A stretch of 9,204 bases of DNA from Pseudomonadota bacterium (lineage in GTDB: Bacteria; Pseudomonadota; Alphaproteobacteria; Rhizobiales; Rhizobiaceae). Under the pieces are notes generated by a model, which did no database searches, was not told where the DNA came from, and saw only the letters and a list, made by a program, of their open reading frames with translations. Location of the stretch: contig JAEZXF010000552.1 of NCBI GenBank assembly GCA_023419995.1, positions 1-9,204 on the forward strand, read 5' to 3'. This document shows positions 6,333 to 9,204 of this stretch, in pieces (the stretch's first letter is position 1; each line of letters begins with the position of its first letter). A program made the translations under genes and the position numbers.

Positions 6333-7460
6333 ATGCAGTTTTCCCCGCAACAGGACGAGGCGCTGAAGGCGGTTTCGCGCTGGCTGAAGGACGGCCACCG
6401 GCCGATCTTCCGGTTGTTCGGCTATGCCGGCACCGGCAAGACGACGCTGGCGCGCCACTTCGCAAGCCATGTCGACGGGCAGGTGCAGTTCGCCGCCTTT
6501 ACCGGCAAGGCGGCGCAGGTGCTGCGCTCGAAGGGGGCGACGAACGCCCGCACCATCCATTCGCTGATCTATCGCCCGCGCGGCGAGGAGGCGATCGAGG
6601 ACGAGACGACGGGCAAGACCTCGATCAACCCGACCTTCACGCTCAACCGGCAGAGCCCGGTCGCCAGGGCGGCGCTGATCGTCGTAGACGAATGCTCGAT
6701 GGTCGACGAGGCGCTCGGCCGCGACCTGATGAGCTTCGGCACGCCGATCCTGGTCCTCGGCGACCCGGCGCAGCTTCCGCCGATCTCCGGCGGCGGCTTC
6801 TTCACCGAGCACGAGCCGGACCATCTGCTGACCGAGATTCACCGGCAGGCGCGTGATAATCCGATCATCCGCATGGCGCTCGACGTGCGCGAGGGGCGCG
6901 AGCTTTCGCACGGCGACTGGGGCACGGCGCGCATCATCTCGCGCAACGAGGTCGACCAGGACCTGGTGCTGGCGGCCGATCAGGTGCTGGTCGGCACCAA
7001 CCGCACGCGGCGGCGCTACAACCAGCGCCTGCGCGAGCTGAAGGGCTTCAGCGCCTCCTATCCGCAGGCCGGCGACAAGCTGGTGTGCCTCAGGAACGAC
7101 CCGGCCAAGGGGCTGCTCAACGGCTCGCTGTGGAAGGTGATGACCTCCTCGCGCGAGACGGTGAAGCCCGGCATCAACCTGCTGGTCTCGCCGGAGGAGG
7201 ACGACCCCGACCGCGGCGTGGCCAAGATCAAGCTGCTCAAGGCCGCGTTCGAGGACCCGGAGGCCGAGATTCACTGGCAGCAGAAGAAGCGCTTCGATGA
7301 CTTCGACTACGGCTATGCGCTGACCGTGCACAAGGCGCAGGGCTCGCAGTGGGACGAGGTGGTGCTGTTCGACGAGAGCTTCGCCTTCAAGGACACGCGC
7401 CAGCGCTGGCTCTACACCGCCATCACCCGCGCCGCCGAGCGGCTGACCGTGGTGCGGTGA
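6333..7460 (+). CDS. Compact RecD/Dda-like SF1B DNA helicase (AAA family ATPase)
   Basis: A 375-aa ATP-dependent helicase of the RecD/Dda (SF1B, 5'-3') type. Motifs occur in order: Q-motif-like FSPQQDEAL (3-11), Walker A GYAGTGKTT (30-38), motif Ia AFTGKAA (55-61), Walker B VVDECSMVD (117-125), motif III GDPAQLPP (143-150), motif IV LTEIHRQA (166-173), motif V ALTVHKAQGSQWDEV (329-343) and motif VI RWLYTAITRA (358-367), the last two in a UvrD_C_2-like C-terminal segment. It lacks the long N-terminal region of RecD2 and any recB/recC partner nearby, so it resembles the phage T4 Dda size class. All key ATPase residues are present. No strong ribosome site precedes ATG 6333, but the protein starts right at the Q-motif, so the start is likely right. 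A role in repair or replication restart is inferred from the family. Confidence 0.92.
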   Translation: MQFSPQQDEALKAVSRWLKDGHRPIFRLFGYAGTGKTTLARHFASHVDGQVQFAAFTGKAAQVLRSKGATNARTIHSLIYRPRGEEAIEDETTGKTSINPTFTLNRQSPVARAALIVVDECSMVDEALGRDLMSFGTPILVLGDPAQLPPISGGGFFTEHEPDHLLTEIHRQARDNPIIRMALDVREGRELSHGDWGTARIISRNEVDQDLVLAADQVLVGTNRTRRRYNQRLRELKGFSASYPQAGDKLVCLRNDPAKGLLNGSLWKVMTSSRETVKPGINLLVSPEEDDPDRGVAKIKLLKAAFEDPEAEIHWQQKKRFDDFDYGYALTVHKAQGSQWDEVVLFDESFAFKDTRQRWLYTAITRAAERLTVVR

Positions 7461-7468
7461 AAGAGAGG

Positions 7469-7590
7469 GAGTAGGGAGTAGCGAATAGCGAGTAGGGGCA
7501 TGGCCCACCTGTTGTCGTGAATTGGCGATTGCCGCTGCGCTCTTCTGTCTCTAATCCCTATTCGCTACTCCCTATTCGCTATTCGCTCCT
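7469..7590. repeat. Oppositely oriented heptamer repeats forming a long inverted repeat
   Basis: The left array (7469-7496) is four tandem heptamers: GAGTAGG, GAGTAGC, GAATAGC, GAGTAGG. The right array (7556-7590) is five heptamers of the opposite strand: CCCTATT, CGCTACT, CCCTATT, CGCTATT, CGCTCCT. Seventeen bases match perfectly as an inverted repeat (7472-7488 with 7558-7574), around a core of about 60 nt with no ORF of note. The unit can be written GARTAGS. It fills the 136-nt gap between the helicase and pdxJ. There is no T-tract, so it is not a standard terminator. Confidence 0.85.
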
Positions 7591-7596
7591 GTCGCC

Positions 7597-8337
7597 ATGC
7601 CCGCAAAACTCTCCGTGAACCTCAATGCCGTCGCGCTGCTGCGCAATCGCCGCGATCTGCCGTGGCCGAGCGTGACGCATCTCGGGCGCGTCGCGCTCGC
7701 CGCCGGCGCGCACGGGCTGACGGTGCATCCGCGTCCCGACGAGCGGCATACGCGCCGCGCCGACCTGCCGGCGCTCAGGGCGCTGATCGACGACGAGTTC
7801 CCCGCGGCCGAGTTCAACGTCGAGGGCTATCCCGACGAGGCGTTCCTGCAACTGGTCGAGGCGAACCAGCCGGAGCAGGTCACGCTGGTGCCGGACGATC
7901 CGTCGCAGCCGACCTCCGACCATGGCTGGGATTTCGACGCCCGGTTCGATTTCCTCGAGCCGGTCGTCAGGCGGCTGAAGAAGGGCGGCTTCCGCGTGTC
8001 GCTGTTCGCCAATCCCGACCCCGCCGGCATGGCGGCGGCGAAGGCGACCGGCGCTGACAGAATCGAGCTTTACACCGGCCCTTACGGCGGTTGCCACGAC
8101 GATTCCGGAAAGGCGGCCAGGGAGCTGGATTTGCTGAAGAAAGCGGCCGAGGCGGCGCGCGCGCATGGCCTCGACGTCAATGCCGGCCACGACCTGACGG
8201 TCGCCAACCTGCCGGCGCTGGCTAGGGCCGTGCCGCACCTCGCGGAGGTCTCGATCGGCCACGGCCTGACGGCCGATGCGCTGGAGTTCGGCATGGCCGG
8301 CACGGTGCAGCGCTTCCTCAAGGCCTGCGGCTGGTAG
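7597..8337 (+). CDS. pdxJ: Pyridoxine 5'-phosphate synthase
   Basis: Cytosolic TIM-barrel enzyme that joins 1-deoxyxylulose 5-phosphate with 3-amino-2-oxopropyl phosphate (from PdxA) to make pyridoxine 5'-phosphate, the last ring-forming step of DXP-dependent vitamin B6 synthesis. The product is 246 aa, normal for the family. Equivalents of the known catalytic residues are visible: His44 in [11 protein letters not shown], Glu76 in FNVEGYPDE and His198 in VNAGHDLT; the phosphate-binding IGHGL (220-224) is also present. The N-terminal motif is [13 protein letters not shown] where the E. coli enzyme has VNIDHIATLRNAR, and the loop [14 protein letters not shown] replaces the E. coli PEKRQEVTTEGGLD; this is the form I associate with rhizobial PdxJ. 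ATG 7597 follows the heptamer repeat by 6 nt with no clear Shine-Dalgarno, yet the protein begins properly at the first barrel strand. Confidence 0.95.
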   Translation: MPAKLSVNLNAVALLRNRRDLPWPSVTHLGRVALAAGAHGLTVHPRPDERHTRRADLPALRALIDDEFPAAEFNVEGYPDEAFLQLVEANQPEQVTLVPDDPSQPTSDHGWDFDARFDFLEPVVRRLKKGGFRVSLFANPDPAGMAAAKATGADRIELYTGPYGGCHDDSGKAARELDLLKKAAEAARAHGLDVNAGHDLTVANLPALARAVPHLAEVSIGHGLTADALEFGMAGTVQRFLKACGW

Positions 8338-8422
8338 GGGCAGGCCCGGCATCGCCGCCGCGCCGGTTCTCGTCCCGTGGAGGGACCATGCCAAAGAGCT
8401 TGATCTTCGACCCCCGGCTCTG

Positions 8423-8521
8423 CCCCTCATCCGATCCTTCGGGCCACCTTCTCCCCGTGAACGGAGAGAAGGGGAAGTGGCGAGGGCGTGGCCAGCCGTC
8501 CTCCCCCGCTTACGGGAGAGG
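8423..8521. repeat. RIME-like double-palindrome intergenic element
   Basis: Two related hairpins lie 27 nt apart. The first (8447-8472) has arms CCTTCTC and GAGAAGG plus an inner CCGT/ACGG. The second (8500-8521) has arms CCTC and GAGG plus an inner CCCG/CGGG. Both carry one C-A mismatch between outer and inner stem. The leading CCCCTCATCCG, the hairpin text and the total length near 100 bp resemble the rhizobial intergenic mosaic element RIME, as I recall it. It lies between the convergent pdxJ and oxidoreductase genes, where its stems could also limit read-through. Plus-strand reading frames across it are not credible genes. Confidence 0.7.
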
Positions 8522-8568
8522 ATGGCGGCGGGCAGGCGAGGGGCGGCCGAGCGCCTGCTCCGTTGCCG

Positions 8569-9204
8569 TCAGGCGGCGTAGGCCGCCTTGCTGGCGCGCA
8601 GGAAGTCTTCCAGCCGGGCCGGAGCGCGGCCGATGAGCTTGCGCGTGTCGTCCGTGGTTCCGGCGATGCGGCCGGAGCGCGTGTTGGCGTCGAACGAGGT
8701 CAGGAGCGCGGCGATCGGCGCCGGCAGGCCGGCCTTCTCCAGCCCGGCCGTCAGCTCGGCGTCCGAAACCTGGACGACGGCGATGTCCTTGCCGGCGATC
8801 TTCGACACCAGTGCGGCGATCTCGGCATTGGTCGGCGCCTCGTCGCCGGTCAGCGTGTAGGTGACGCTTTCGCCTGCGGGCGCGGAAAGCACGGCGGCGA
8901 TGGCCTGGGCGATGTCGTCGCGCGCGACGTAGGCGGTGCGCCCGTCGCCGGCCGAGGTGAACCACCGGCCGCTCGAGACCGTCTGCGGCAGGCTGCCGAG
9001 CAGGTTCTCGAAGTACCAGCTGTTGCGGAAGATGACATAAGGAATGCCGGTCGCCTTGACCGCCGCCTCGCTGCCGAAATGATCGGGCGCGAACAGGATC
9101 GGCGAGCCGGGCTCGGGTTCGGGCATCGTGGTGTAGAGGATCTGGCTGGCGCCGGCGGCGGCAGCCGCAGCGATCGCCGCCTTGTGCTGGGCGAGGCGCT
9201 TGCC
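8569..9204 (-). CDS. QorB/NmrA-like NAD(P)-binding oxidoreductase (atypical SDR, partial)
   Basis: The visible 211 residues are the C-terminal three quarters of an atypical short-chain dehydrogenase of the NmrA/QorB (YtfG) type; QorB is an NADPH:quinone oxidoreductase. The N-terminus with the Rossmann glycine motif lies beyond base 9204. The visible part starts at KRLAQHKAAIAAAAAAGASQ and continues with LYTT, the region APDHFGSEAAVKATGIPYVIFRNSWYFEN (family pattern: H..E..L..SG..Y..LRN.WY.EN), GDGRTAYVARDDIAQAIAAVL, and a late YTLTGDEAPTNAEIAALVSK, the hallmark of the QorB group. An internal ATG at 9124-9126 is not the start, because the frame and the homology pattern continue upstream. The gene ends with TGA at 8569-8571 and is convergent with pdxJ. 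Substrate unknown; quinone is inferred from the family. Confidence 0.86.
   Translation of the reverse strand, partial: GKRLAQHKAAIAAAAAAGASQILYTTMPEPEPGSPILFAPDHFGSEAAVKATGIPYVIFRNSWYFENLLGSLPQTVSSGRWFTSAGDGRTAYVARDDIAQAIAAVLSAPAGESVTYTLTGDEAPTNAEIAALVSKIAGKDIAVVQVSDAELTAGLEKAGLPAPIAALLTSFDANTRSGRIAGTTDDTRKLIGRAPARLEDFLRASKAAYAA

Noticed and set aside
6195..7508. Antisense frame across the helicase gene
   Set aside because: No recognisable motif, and it covers a gene with a complete helicase motif set on the plus strand.
7469..7590. CRISPR-like or transposon-end reading of the heptamer arrays
   Set aside because: Units are 7 nt with no spacers, so this is not CRISPR; no transposase or target-site duplication is visible, so a mobile element is only a hypothesis.
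8276..8636. Plus-strand frames over the pdxJ-oxidoreductase gap
   Set aside because: They run through the RIME-like palindromes, are Arg/Pro/Gly rich and have no ribosome site or family signal.

Overview
The window reads as a chromosomal segment of a GC-rich alphaproteobacterium, most likely order Rhizobiales and close to Mesorhizobium or related Phyllobacteriaceae. The basis is the strong G/C third-position bias, the rhizobial style of the AHAS and PdxJ proteins, an amino-acid attenuator with an apparently leaderless leader peptide, and a RIME-like double palindrome in an intergenic gap. No rRNA, tRNA, CRISPR array, transposase or phage module was seen. Most of the content is core metabolism and housekeeping.

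Layout. On the left edge, a HerA/DUF87-type ATPase on the minus strand runs off the window. Divergent from it is a membrane acyltransferase-3 family O-acyltransferase. Its 3' end contains a sigma70-type promoter, and its stop codon overlaps the start of a 16-residue leader peptide carrying a run Ile-Leu-Ile-Val. A strong hairpin and then an intrinsic terminator with six Ts follow. Next comes the acetolactate synthase operon ilvB-ilvN (large and small subunit), so the whole 2223-2366 block is best read as a branched-chain amino acid attenuator controlling ilvBN.

After a 279-nt gap with two small inverted repeats but no gene, there is a same-strand group: a LysE/RhtB-family exporter, a small membrane-anchored protein of unknown function, and a compact RecD/Dda-like SF1B helicase. 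A 136-nt gap then carries heptanucleotide (GARTAGS) repeats in opposite orientations, which form a long inverted repeat just upstream of pdxJ (vitamin B6 synthesis). pdxJ is convergent with a partial minus-strand QorB/NmrA-like NAD(P)-binding oxidoreductase at the right edge. The gap between these two holds the RIME-like element.

Functional links are limited. ilvB and ilvN form one enzyme (AHAS) under inferred attenuation and allosteric feedback. The LysE-type exporter is a possible amino acid efflux partner, but by proximity only. The most interesting content is regulatory (promoter, leader peptide and attenuator nested in the end of an unrelated gene) and the heptamer inverted repeat. I found no convincing new multi-gene system.
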